Positions 7,033 to 14,386 are shown, counted from the stretch's first letter. The stretch is DNA of 20,860 nt from Chlorobiota bacterium (GCA_013153655.1 JAADEB010000005.1:1-20860), one strand, 5' to 3'. The notes: a model not told the origin generated them from the sequence alone. Made by a program: numbers and translations.

Positions 7033-7160
7033 AATCCACTGAGTCCCGTCCTGCAAGGATCCCGTTGGAAGAGCGACGGAGTGTTGGTAGAAGATAATGA
7101 AATCAATAAATCCGCTAAGTCCCGGAGGGACGCAGTGTTGGTAGCCGGTGTGAAAACGCC
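7033..7160 (+). repeat. Two related units, AATCCRCTRAGTCCCG...GTGTTGGTAG
   Basis: Unit 1 (7033-7090) begins AATCCACTGAGTCCCG and ends GTGTTGGTAG. Unit 2 (7109-7144) begins AATCCGCTAAGTCCCG, carries a small hairpin GTCCC-GGA-GGGAC (7119-7131) and also ends GTGTTGGTAG. The AT-rich link AATGAAATCAAT separates them. This looks like a dispersed Bacteroidota intergenic module in two diverged copies. Confidence 0.65.
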
Positions 7161-7507
7161 GGGTAAATGGATCAAAACAGAGGACGAGGGTTTTGGCGGG
7201 ATTTTTGGAAAAAATCATGCCAAAACCCGTATGTTTTCATGCCATACGAGGGGATTCGTGCGGCAGCTGGGGATCCGGTATTTCGGAAAACGGATAATGG
7301 GAAACGTGGTTTTTTTGGACGCAGACGGCACGTATAATTCCGATATCACGTATGGTTCGGATGGGGTTACGGGTTTTTGTGGACGATTTTGTAGCAACGC
7401 CGATTAGCGGGTTATATTTTGGTATCGAAAAATTCATCTTGGTAAAGAGATGTGACTCGTCAATGCCGAGTGGTAATTTGGTGAAATCAGGAGATATTTT
7501 TTGGAAT
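7161..7507. other. Repeat-derived gap without a credible gene
   Basis: The stretch contains a diverged 7-bp-period block at 7284-7311 (CGGAAAA, CGGATAA, TGGGAAA, CGTGGTT) followed by TTGGACGCAGACGGCACG, matching 6841-6889. Next is an imperfect 18-bp tandem (7329-7346 and 7347-7364, both starting CACGTAT), then TTGTAGCAACGCCGATTAGCGGG. Open frames across it start and stop inside repeats and have no recognisable protein features. Confidence 0.6.
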
Positions 7508-9463
7508 TTATCGATTGTCGGTTGCGGTTTTCAATTCTTGTAAATTATTTTTGAGGATGTATGCTGCGGTTTGAATATGTGCTTGTAGAAATCGGTGCAT
7601 ATTCCGGCTTATTTCGGGGAAACGGCCGGCATAATTGGTTTTATCTTTGTTTTGATAGCGATATAGTCCCAGTATTTTTTGTCGATTTGCAACCAGCAAG
7701 AATTCATTATCCAGCACACCGTAAAGATTGTCGTGATTGAAAAAAACATATGGGCGATATTCGGTAAGCGCGTCCAATCCGAATGTCATATTAAGGAAGT
7801 CCAGATGAAGAAGATGCATAATGGTGGGGAATATGTCCAATTGGCTTACAGGCCGGTTGATGATTTGAGGTTTGATACCTTGTCCGTAGAAAATAGCGGC
7901 CATATGATTGTAGGTAAGAGGAGTGGGGTAGATCATATGATGTGTTTCACCATGATCGGCCGCAAAGACAAAAAGTGTGTTTTTGAACCAGGGTTTCTGC
8001 TTGGCGCTTTCGAAGAAAGTTTTCAGGGCATAATCGGCGAAGCGAGTAGCACGTACTTCTTCGTTTTCACCCGGGATAAAATCGGGAATGTAGAAAGGTC
8101 TGTGGTCCGATACGGTTAATACGGTAGCCATAAAAGGTTTGTTCGAACGGGCGGTTAGGCTGTCGATTTGGCGGATAGCATAGTGGAGTAGAAAGTGATC
8201 GTCAACCCCCCAAACACTACGGAGGCTATCGGAAGGATAATCTTTATCGTAATAAATTTTTTCGAAACCGTTAAGATCGAGGAAGGCACCCAGATTGTCA
8301 AAAGTTTTCCCGTGAGGCACAAAAAAGAGGGTATGATAGCCCTTTTCGAGCAAAATTTGTGGAAGGGCATAATATTTTTTATAGAAAATTCCACGCATGG
8401 GATGATGATCGAATATGACGGGGTAGGAAACATGTGTGGCATAAACGCCTACATGTGTATGGATGCCGGCACTATACATATTGGCGAAAGCAATGCCTTG
8501 GTGATACAGACTGTCGAGAAACGGGGTTCGGTTTTCGGTATTACCGAAAGTTTTCATTTTCCAGGTAGCCATGCTTTCCATTAGAATAATTATCACGTTT
8601 TTGGGATGAAATTGTTCGATGCTATCATGAAACCTGTAATATCGCGATACGGGATTACTATTTACGGGTTGTTGTAAGTTCATATATTGCCGGACAATGG
8701 AGAAGGCTTCCTTGTCATCCATATAATGATAGGCGTCCAAATCGTCGTGTAAGGCGGTTTCCACACTTTTTTCAAAAACGAAAAGCGGGTTGGGAGATAA
8801 TTTGTTGAGTAAATTGTTATGAAAAATAAAAGCGTCTTCAACCCTTAACGGATGTCCTCCCAATGAACCGCGCAATCCAATGAATATCAAGGCGAAAAGA
8901 AAAACAAATACGAATATTTTGAAACGGGAAGAAAGCGCGGCAGGAGAACGGTAAGCATTTTGAAAAATCTTTCGTAGGAAAAAATAAAAAACATATAATA
9001 AAATGAATCCCGGAATGATCATAAAATGATATTTGGGCTCTTGAAAAATCATACGGATTACAATGCCGGGTGTTTTAAGCCAATCGAAAATCTTAACCGT
9101 TAGATGTTGGTTGAATTTATTGTAGTAAGGAACATCCGCCGCCCATGTAAACACCATCAAAAGCATTCCGGTTAATATCCAAATAAATGCTATTCGCCGA
9201 ACACGTTCCGAGGGTTTAAATTGATCATAAATCAATAGTAAAAACGGTATGATAACGATAAATCCCGTAATTAAAACATCGTAACGGGCACCGTGAAGAA
9301 AAAAACCGGGAATCTCATGGAAGTTTATCTCGGAAGTTAATTCTTTCTTATTGAGGACCAACAGGAATAATCGAAATGAAAAACCTAAAAGAACCGATAA
9401 AACGTATATTTTAAAAAACAATTGAACAATAGGGATGGAATAAAGTTTTTTAAAGATTTTCAT
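7508..9463 (-). CDS. LTA synthase-like membrane phosphoglycerol transferase/sulfatase-fold protein
   Basis: A 651-residue protein with an N-terminal block of about five membrane helices (near residues 11-36, 64-80, 92-108, 146-164, 181-197) and a C-terminal extracytoplasmic alkaline-phosphatase/sulfatase domain. The metal-site pattern of LtaS-type enzymes is present: NVIIILMESMA (Glu ~296), SAGIHTHVG (candidate nucleophile Thr ~336), VLTVSDHRPFY, AADHGETHH, and YNHMAAIFYG near the end. LtaS enzymes transfer phosphoglycerol from phosphatidylglycerol. Bacteroidota have no classical lipoteichoic acid, so the acceptor here is unknown; a periplasmic glycan or lipid is possible. The gene is more AT-rich than the fur-anmK operon. 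The ATG at 9463 follows a perfect TAAATTTG box at 9487-9480 by 16 nt. Confidence 0.88.
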   Translation of the reverse strand: MKIFKKLYSIPIVQLFFKIYVLSVLLGFSFRLFLLVLNKKELTSEINFHEIPGFFLHGARYDVLITGFIVIIPFLLLIYDQFKPSERVRRIAFIWILTGMLLMVFTWAADVPYYNKFNQHLTVKIFDWLKTPGIVIRMIFQEPKYHFMIIPGFILLYVFYFFLRKIFQNAYRSPAALSSRFKIFVFVFLFALIFIGLRGSLGGHPLRVEDAFIFHNNLLNKLSPNPLFVFEKSVETALHDDLDAYHYMDDKEAFSIVRQYMNLQQPVNSNPVSRYYRFHDSIEQFHPKNVIIILMESMATWKMKTFGNTENRTPFLDSLYHQGIAFANMYSAGIHTHVGVYATHVSYPVIFDHHPMRGIFYKKYYALPQILLEKGYHTLFFVPHGKTFDNLGAFLDLNGFEKIYYDKDYPSDSLRSVWGVDDHFLLHYAIRQIDSLTARSNKPFMATVLTVSDHRPFYIPDFIPGENEEVRATRFADYALKTFFESAKQKPWFKNTLFVFAADHGETHHMIYPTPLTYNHMAAIFYGQGIKPQIINRPVSQLDIFPTIMHLLHLDFLNMTFGLDALTEYRPYVFFNHDNLYGVLDNEFLLVANRQKILGLYRYQNKDKTNYAGRFPEISRNMHRFLQAHIQTAAYILKNNLQELKTATDNR

Positions 9464-9479
9464 CCGTTTAATTTTATAA

Positions 9480-9487
9480 CAAATTTA
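9480..9487 (-). promoter_or_regulatory. -7 box (TAAATTTG) of the LTA synthase-like gene
   Basis: Perfect match to TAnnTTTG on the minus strand, with 16 nt between the box and the ATG at 9463, so the transcript leader would be only about 10 nt. No good -33 TTTG is seen. Confidence 0.5.
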
Positions 9488-9620
9488 TCAATAAAGTTTG
9501 ACACACATGTTTTTTAATGCCATATCGAATCTTTATCAATTCTTGATGAAATATTTAGTGGCTATTTATGCGTTATTTTTTGTTATCCGGGTTGAAAATT
9601 GAAATGATTTCAAAAAATTA

Positions 9621-9652
9621 TTTGCCCTTCTCGTGGTAATGTATTAACTTTA
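9621..9652 (+). promoter_or_regulatory. Promoter of the small membrane protein/ATP-grasp pair
   Basis: TTTG at 9621-9624, 20 bp, then TAACTTTA at 9645-9652: the Bacteroidota -33/-7 arrangement (TTTG, ~20 bp, TAnnTTTG) with one mismatch in the last base of the -7 box. The box ends 13 nt before the ATG at 9666. The divergent LTA-synthase-like promoter is about 150 bp away. Confidence 0.55.
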
Positions 9653-9665
9653 CCGAAACGAATTT

Positions 9666-9842
9666 ATGCAACGGAAACATTCCTCCGGTTTGGAACGATT
9701 CATTTTGGTTTTGTTTTTATTGACCTTGGGGGGCGCCATATATTTGAGCCTTCGAGACGGATTCCGGAAGGGACCTTGGTTGTTGACCGGCGGATTGTTT
9801 TTTCTCATGCTTTTTTATCGTGAAATCAAAAAAAATCAATAA
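9666..9842 (+). CDS. Small two-helix membrane protein, unknown function
   Basis: A 58-residue open frame starting MQRKHSSGLERF. It has two hydrophobic segments, FILVLFLLTLGGAIYLSL (~12-29) and WLLTGGLFFLMLFY (~38-51), separated by the basic loop RDGFRKGP, and a basic tail REIKKNQ. This is the pattern of a two-helix inner-membrane protein. The start is supported by a promoter-like pair just upstream, and the stop lies 2 bp before the ATG-grasp gene's ATG, so the two are probably co-transcribed. I do not recognise a family. Confidence 0.65.
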   Translation: MQRKHSSGLERFILVLFLLTLGGAIYLSLRDGFRKGPWLLTGGLFFLMLFYREIKKNQ

Positions 9843-9844
9843 TT

Positions 9845-10897
9845 ATGCTGAAACACCGAGTACTTATCTTCGAAGCCGAAGGCGGCAACGACAAATGGTT
9901 CGACGGACACCGTAAGGACACCATTCCCATTGCCAATGCCTTGCGTATTCGCGGCTATGACGTGGATATTTTTAAATTCCGTGATCAATGGGCCGATGAT
10001 ATTTACGAATATGCCAAAGACCGCTACGATGCCTACATTACGCGTGTGAATCCCGGTACCATTCCTTCGGGCGAAAAGGTGTTTTTCGATACCCTCCGGC
10101 GCCTTTCAGATGCCGGACTGGAAGGTTTCTCCCATCCCGACGTGATGCAAAACCTGGGGGCCAAAGACGCTTTGGTAAAATTGGTAGGGACGGGACTGGT
10201 TCCGGAAGATACTTATGCCTATTATACGGTGGAAGAATTCAAGAAAACTTTTCCCCGCAGCATTTCCTACGGCGAACGCGTTTTGAAACAAAACCGCGGC
10301 TCTACGGGTCAAGGGATTTGGCGCGTGCAAGTGGTGGACGACAGACCCTATAAACCCGGCGACACCCTGCCGCTCGACACCAAGCTCAAACTCACCGAAG
10401 CGGTGGACAATCACGTGGAATACAAAACGCTGGGTGAATTTATGGATTTTGCCGAGCAATATATCGTGGGCGACAACGGTATGTTGGTGGACATGCGTTT
10501 TATGCCGCGTATCAAGGAAGGGGAAATCCGTATTCTGATGGTGGGCGAAACCCCCATTTTTGTGGTGCATAAAAAACCCGCCGATACCGAGGATGCCTTT
10601 TCCGCCACCCTGTTTTCCGGTGCCAAATACACCTACGACGATCCCGAGGATTGGAAAGAATTGGTGGACTGGTTCCTGGGCAAACTTCCCGAAGTAATGG
10701 AACGCCTGGGCGGATACGACGCTCCCCTGATCTGGACCGCCGATTTCATGCTCGACTACGATGAAAACGGCAACGATAAATACGTGCTGGGCGAAATCAA
10801 CAACTCATGCGTGGGCTTTACCTCCCACCTGGATCGCGGCATCCAGGACAAAGTGGCCTTGCGCGTCATCGAAGTGCTGGAAAAGAAAAAGAAATAA
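9845..10897 (+). CDS. Cj0069-like ATP-grasp domain protein
   Basis: A 350-residue protein that looks like the family annotated as 'Cj0069 family protein', an ATP-grasp group named after a Campylobacter gene. Visible features: an N-terminal Rossmann-like part (HRVLIFEAEGG; IPIANALRIRGYDVDIF), a central VLKQNRGSTGQGIWRVQ (~residues 142-158) where ATP-grasp enzymes bind ATP, MRFMPRIKEGEIRILMVG, and a late metal-site segment FMLDYDENGNDKYVLGEINNSCVGF (~300-325). ATP-grasp enzymes usually ligate a carboxylate to an amine or thiol through an acyl-phosphate. Substrates here are unknown. No signal peptide, so probably cytoplasmic. It is the second gene of a two-gene unit ended by a strong terminator at 10921. 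Confidence 0.85.
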   Translation: MLKHRVLIFEAEGGNDKWFDGHRKDTIPIANALRIRGYDVDIFKFRDQWADDIYEYAKDRYDAYITRVNPGTIPSGEKVFFDTLRRLSDAGLEGFSHPDVMQNLGAKDALVKLVGTGLVPEDTYAYYTVEEFKKTFPRSISYGERVLKQNRGSTGQGIWRVQVVDDRPYKPGDTLPLDTKLKLTEAVDNHVEYKTLGEFMDFAEQYIVGDNGMLVDMRFMPRIKEGEIRILMVGETPIFVVHKKPADTEDAFSATLFSGAKYTYDDPEDWKELVDWFLGKLPEVMERLGGYDAPLIWTADFMLDYDENGNDKYVLGEINNSCVGFTSHLDRGIQDKVALRVIEVLEKKKK

Positions 10898-10920
10898 TTG
10901 TCCCGTTCAACCGACTATGG

Positions 10921-10951
10921 CCGCCTCCTTTTTGGGGGGGCGGTTTTTTTT
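10921..10951 (+). terminator. Intrinsic terminator of the ATP-grasp gene
   Basis: CCGCCTCC (10921-10928) can pair with GGGGGCGG (10936-10943), one G-T wobble, followed by eight T (10944-10951). It lies 23 bp after the stop codon and is the clearest intrinsic terminator in the window. Confidence 0.88.
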
Positions 10952-10954
10952 ATG

Positions 10955-11036
10955 ACTTCAACCTTAATTTTAACTTTAACTAAATCAAATAGTTACTACC
11001 TGTCATTCCGAAGGAGTTTACGACTGAGGAATCTCC
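10955..11036 (+). repeat. About 75-bp repeat, direct partner of 464-538
   Basis: ACCTTAATTTTAAC-type tract, CTAAATCAAATAGTTAC, then TGTCATTCCGAAGGAG...GACTGAGGAATCTCC. It is nearly identical to the reverse complement of 464-538 and begins directly after the terminator's T run. Confidence 0.85.
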
Positions 11037-11041
11037 TTTTT

Positions 11042-11081
11042 CTGTTAAACCGTTCAATCATGCAATCGTTAAGCCGTTAAA
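11042..11081 (+). repeat. 8-bp-period array (CCGTTAAA type)
   Basis: Five octamers: CTGTTAAA, CCGTTCAA, TCATGCAA, TCGTTAAG, CCGTTAAA. The third, GCA-containing unit is again the divergent one, as at 547-578 and 6759-6790. The 3' end of the methylase-like remnant on the minus strand runs into this array. Confidence 0.75.
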
Positions 11082-11222
11082 ATCGATACTTTGACCTAAA
11101 TTAAGTTGTTTGTAGATAGGGGGATTGTAATTTTCCTTGTATTTACGGAAGGCATGTTCAATTCTTTCCGCTTCGATGGTTTGAAGGTGTTTTTGAAGAA
11201 TGGAGTTTTGAAACATCGACAT
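11058..11222 (-). pseudogene. Truncated N-terminus of a probable DNA methylase/restriction gene
   Basis: From the ATG at 11222 the frame gives about 54 residues. The segment MFQNSILQKHL, then EAERIEHAFRKYKENYN, resembles the very start of large Bacteroidota Type IIG/Eco57I-class DNA methyltransferase proteins, which begin FQxSVLxKYLxxLD, then a KxxEAYxKF motif. Those proteins run to many hundreds of residues; here homology stops near residue 35 and the frame ends inside the 8-bp repeat array. The upstream side looks intact, with a perfect TAAATTTG box at 11251-11244. I read it as the leftover 5' end of a deleted gene. A genuine small gene is the alternative. The family match is from memory and uncertain. 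Confidence 0.45.
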
Positions 11223-11243
11223 ACTATAATCATTTAAATCTTT

Positions 11244-11251
11244 CAAATTTA
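11244..11251 (-). promoter_or_regulatory. -7 box (TAAATTTG) upstream of the methylase-like remnant
   Basis: Perfect TAnnTTTG on the minus strand, 21 nt before the ATG at 11222. A TTTC sequence lies near the -33 position. A promoter kept in front of a truncated frame supports loss of the 3' part rather than a random open frame. Confidence 0.4.
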
Positions 11252-11279
11252 ATATTTTCCTATTAAAAAGAAATGAAGG

Positions 11280-11460
11280 TCTTACAATATTTTTTTTGCA
11301 TAATTATCGTTATATCCAACAAATAATGTTAGAAATGTGCATAATTTGTAATTATTTCAATAGAGTTGATTCAAAATGAGATCAACAAGTTTTCATATTA
11401 TACATATTATAATTTTAGAGATTTTCCAGGAATATAAATGATAGCATGATAAAATATATT
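11280..11460. other. AT-rich upstream region of the receptor gene
   Basis: About 180 bp of strongly AT-rich DNA between the divergent remnant promoter and the receptor operator. It contains TATTATACATATTATAATT-like alternating stretches but no array units and no credible open frame. It probably holds further regulatory sites for the receptor; none can be named with confidence. Confidence 0.4.
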
Positions 11461-11479
11461 ATTTAGAAAAATTCTAAAT
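11461..11479. promoter_or_regulatory. 19-bp perfect palindrome, probable Fur-family operator
   Basis: ATTTAGAA (11461-11468), spacer AAA, TTCTAAAT (11472-11479): perfect 8-bp arms in a 19-bp site, the size of a classical Fur box. TTTAGAA-N3-TTCTAAA is the core of the ICE motif bound by Irr, a Fur-family regulator in Rhizobiales. The right arm overlaps the -7 box of the receptor promoter by five bases, the position expected for a repressor site. The regulator could be the Fur-family protein encoded at 689; that link is inference. Confidence 0.6.
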
Positions 11480-11482
11480 TTG
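11475..11482 (+). promoter_or_regulatory. -7 box (TAAATTTG) of the TonB-dependent receptor gene
   Basis: Perfect TAnnTTTG ending 18 nt before the ATG at 11501. No clear -33 TTTG lies about 20 bp upstream. A second inverted repeat, TGCATC (11481-11486) and GATGCA (11496-11501), brackets the predicted transcription start. Confidence 0.6.
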
Positions 11483-11500
11483 CATCCAAAATAACGATGC

Positions 11501-13693
11501 ATGAAAAGAAAAGCGGGTTTGTTATGGGTTTTGTTGTTTGCAGGCTTAACGCTCCATGCACAATACATTATCAAAGGAAGGGTAACGGATTCCTTATCCG
11601 GGCAACCGTTGGAAGGGGCGGCGGTGTATATTCCCGCACAACAAATAGGGACGGTGACCGATTCGGCCGGAAATTTTCGTCTTTCGAGCCGCTACGACAC
11701 CTTGCATCTTCAAGTGCAAATGTTGGGTTACAAACCCTACGATCGAAGGTTGCGATTAAACCGCCGGGAAACTTTTCTTCCCATTCGTTTGCAGGAGCAG
11801 GTTTTCAACCTTTCCGAAGTATTGATTTCCACCCCTTATGCGCGCTTGCAAAAAGACAATGTGATGAAGGTAAATATGCGTTTGATGTCGGATATGCAAA
11901 AGCGCGGCGTGGCCACTCTGTCCGAAGGAATGGGCAACATCCCCGGTGTGCGGATGCTCAACGGCACGGGCGCCTTTGCCAAACCCATGATACGCGGGCT
12001 TACGGGTAACCGTATCATTATGTATCAGAACGAAATCCGCTACGATAATTATGTTTTCGGAGCCAAACACGGCATGGACATTACGGGCGAGGGTTACCGT
12101 TCGGTGGAAGTGATCAAGGGACCGGCTTCCTTGCTCTACGGTTCCGATGCCTTGGGTGGCATTATTTACCTGGTTCCCGAAAAATTTGCTCCCGCCAACC
12201 GTTGGCGAGCCGGCCTCTACGGGCGAATCGCCTCGGTGAACCGCGAAATACATTCCGGATGGTACATGAAACAAAGCGGCCGCCGCTTTCGATACATCTT
12301 TCGATTTACCACCGCAAAAGCCGAAGATTATGCCGTGCCGGACGGAAAGTTTGTACTCAATTCCCGTTTCGACAACAGGGACCTGAAAGTGGCCGCGGGA
12401 TATTTCCGGGGCCGGCACCGTTTGGCCTTGCGTTACAATTTTCACCGGGCACGCAACGGTATATACAAAGGTCTTTCCGATACGGTATCCCGGCAATTTC
12501 AGGAACCTTATCAGCGAACGGCTTCCCACCTGCTGTCCTTGCATGATAAAATAAAAATCCGCAACGGTCAATGGGACGTAAAGGCCGGTTACAGCCGGAT
12601 TTACCGCTCGTTGATACGCGGAGCGGCGCCGTTTATCGGCATGTATTCGGACCAATGGTCGGGAGATGTGAAGCGGCATGTGTATGCCGGAACAACCCAT
12701 TGGATAGCCGGAACACAGCTTTGGCAACGAAGAAATGTGAATTTCGGCCGTCATTATCTCCTTCCCGATGCGTGGGAAGCAAGCGGCGGCCTGTTTGCCA
12801 CCATGCAACGCCAATGCCGGAACGAATGGTCGGTTCAGGCGGGTCTTCGCGGCGATTTGCGCTATATTTCCACCCGAAGCGACAAGGAACACCCCGTAGC
12901 TTTGAACAAATACCTGCATAGTTTTTCCGGTTCGGCCGGTGTGAAAAAATCCTGGGACGATGCGTTGTATATGCGTATGAATTTGGCCAAAGGATTCCGC
13001 GCTCCCAATTTGGCGGAACTCACTTCCGACGGCTTGCATGCCGGACGTATCGAAAAGGGAAATCCTCACCTGCATAACGAGGAAAATATCCAGGCCGACC
13101 TGGACTGGGAATGGAAAACCGATCATGTGGAAATCACCACCGATTTTTATTACAATTATTTCCGCAATTATATTTTCCAAAAACCCACCGGGACCTCACA
13201 GAACGGTTTCCCGGTATATGTGTACGATCAAAGTCGTGCCCGCCTCTACGGAAACGAAACCGCCGTACATATTCACCCGCATCCCTGGGATTTCGTGCAT
13301 TTGGAAATGAGCTACGAAACCACCCGGGGCCAAAAACCCGGAGGCGAATATCTGCCTTTGATGCCGCCGGACAAATGGAGTGCGCATCTCCGGTTGACCG
13401 TCAACCGTCATAAACCCGAAACACATCCGCGATTTCGACTGGGAATTCGTTACGAATTTATCGATGCTTATATGCGCCGCGCACCCGGCGAACCTTATTT
13501 TCCTTCCCGTTCGCTTTGGCATGCCTATCTGAATGTCACCGGCAAAACACCCCGCGCCGATTGGACGCTCTATCTGAATCTGCACAACCTCACCGGTCGC
13601 TACTACGTGCCGGCTCTTTCGGCTTATCGCGAGCAAGGAATTCCGGCCCCCGGACGAAGTGTGGTTTTGGGATTCGGAATAAGGTTTCATTAG
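11501..13693 (+). CDS. TonB-dependent outer-membrane receptor
   Basis: A 730-residue receptor that would import a siderophore, haem, metal complex or other scarce solute across the outer membrane, powered by TonB. A signal peptide (KRKAGLLWVLLFAGLTLHAQ) is followed by a carboxypeptidase-regulatory-like domain (~22-100; IKGRVTDSLSGQPLEGAAVYI, GYKPYDR). The plug (~105-230) contains LSEVLIST, IPGVRMLNGTG, KPMIRGLTGNRI and the typical VEVIKGPASLLYGSDALGGIIYLV. The rest is an aromatic-rich 22-strand-type barrel with NLAKGFRAPNLAELTSDGLH and NEENIQADLDWEWK, ending in GFGIRFH. It belongs to the CirA/Fe-complex type, not the SusC type, and no SusD partner follows. The 19-bp palindrome over its promoter suggests metal control. 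ATG 11501 gives the best signal peptide; the ATG at 11497 is out of frame. It converges on the acyltransferase gene. Confidence 0.94.
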   Translation: MKRKAGLLWVLLFAGLTLHAQYIIKGRVTDSLSGQPLEGAAVYIPAQQIGTVTDSAGNFRLSSRYDTLHLQVQMLGYKPYDRRLRLNRRETFLPIRLQEQVFNLSEVLISTPYARLQKDNVMKVNMRLMSDMQKRGVATLSEGMGNIPGVRMLNGTGAFAKPMIRGLTGNRIIMYQNEIRYDNYVFGAKHGMDITGEGYRSVEVIKGPASLLYGSDALGGIIYLVPEKFAPANRWRAGLYGRIASVNREIHSGWYMKQSGRRFRYIFRFTTAKAEDYAVPDGKFVLNSRFDNRDLKVAAGYFRGRHRLALRYNFHRARNGIYKGLSDTVSRQFQEPYQRTASHLLSLHDKIKIRNGQWDVKAGYSRIYRSLIRGAAPFIGMYSDQWSGDVKRHVYAGTTHWIAGTQLWQRRNVNFGRHYLLPDAWEASGGLFATMQRQCRNEWSVQAGLRGDLRYISTRSDKEHPVALNKYLHSFSGSAGVKKSWDDALYMRMNLAKGFRAPNLAELTSDGLHAGRIEKGNPHLHNEENIQADLDWEWKTDHVEITTDFYYNYFRNYIFQKPTGTSQNGFPVYVYDQSRARLYGNETAVHIHPHPWDFVHLEMSYETTRGQKPGGEYLPLMPPDKWSAHLRLTVNRHKPETHPRFRLGIRYEFIDAYMRRAPGEPYFPSRSLWHAYLNVTGKTPRADWTLYLNLHNLTGRYYVPALSAYREQGIPAPGRSVVLGFGIRFH

Positions 13694-13755
13694 ATTTTTC
13701 ACACACCGGATTTCGGATCTATATAGAACATGCTAAGATTAAAATCGACCGAAAT

Positions 13756-14349
13756 TTATCCTTTTGGAATGGTTTTATGTTCGTTTGACCGATGAAATAT
13801 ATGCGGATTAAAATTTTCGGGATGTTTGGCGGTAATGTTTTTATAAAAATTTTCTATTTCGAGCATATCTTTTTCAAAATCGCCGCTTAGGTAGATCATA
13901 CGACCTACGCCGGCTTCTTTTTTCTTGTAATCCAAATAGGCCAAAAGGAGAGGTAATTCGGATTCCAAGGCAATGTAATAAAAACCTTTTTTCCAGGCAT
14001 CAACTCTTTTTCGTGTACCTTCCACCGGTACCAGGAGTACCAATTCATCCGCTTTCCGAAGCATATCAACGGAATGTTGTACTAAATTATTGCGTTTGCT
14101 TCGATCTACGGGGATGCCTCCCAGCCATTTGATAATACTTCCGATAAGAGGTTTGTCTATCCATTCTTTTTTGATGAAGAATTTTGGACGGTAACCGGCG
14201 GCCCACATACCGGCCAGGCTGTAAAGGATATCCCAGTTACTGGTATGGGGGGCGCCTATCATTACGGCTCGTTTTACTTTAAATACTTCCGGTACCTGAT
14301 GTTTCCAACCAAGAAGTTTCAATATCCATTTGCCTATTTTTTCTTTCAT
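13756..14349 (-). CDS. Lysophospholipid acyltransferase family protein (PlsC-like)
   Basis: A 197-residue member of the glycerol-3-phosphate/lysophospholipid acyltransferase superfamily, which moves fatty acyl chains onto lysophosphatidate or related lipids at the inner face of the membrane. The catalytic HX4D is APHTSNWD (His35, Asp40). A hydrophobic stretch LYSLAGMWAAGY follows, then GGIPVDRS (~77-84) and the third motif VPVEGTRKR (~108-115), where the usual Pro-Glu-Gly-Thr is VEGT. The family is short and common in Bacteroidota; the lipid acceptor (phospholipid, ornithine or other lipid) cannot be told. It lies 37 bp after aroK in the same direction but has its own TAATTTTG box at 14370-14363. 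Confidence 0.88.
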   Translation of the reverse strand: MKEKIGKWILKLLGWKHQVPEVFKVKRAVMIGAPHTSNWDILYSLAGMWAAGYRPKFFIKKEWIDKPLIGSIIKWLGGIPVDRSKRNNLVQHSVDMLRKADELVLLVPVEGTRKRVDAWKKGFYYIALESELPLLLAYLDYKKKEAGVGRMIYLSGDFEKDMLEIENFYKNITAKHPENFNPHIFHRSNEHKTIPKG

Positions 14350-14362
14350 AAGGGATTTTTTT

Positions 14363-14370
14363 CAAAATTA
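14363..14370 (-). promoter_or_regulatory. -7 box (TAATTTTG) of the acyltransferase gene
   Basis: Perfect TAnnTTTG on the minus strand in the short gap after the aroK stop, 13 nt before the ATG at 14349. It suggests the acyltransferase can be transcribed on its own as well as from aroK. Confidence 0.45.
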
Positions 14371-14386
14371 AAAGATTTACACGGGA

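Noticed and set aside
6817..7407. Plus-strand frames of 70 and 108 codons in the anmK/LTA-synthase-like gap
   Set aside because: They consist of repeat units and palindromes translated by chance, and have no protein-like pattern.
11756..13180. 474-codon antisense frame within the receptor gene
   Set aside because: Shadow of the receptor coding frame; no domain or start signal.
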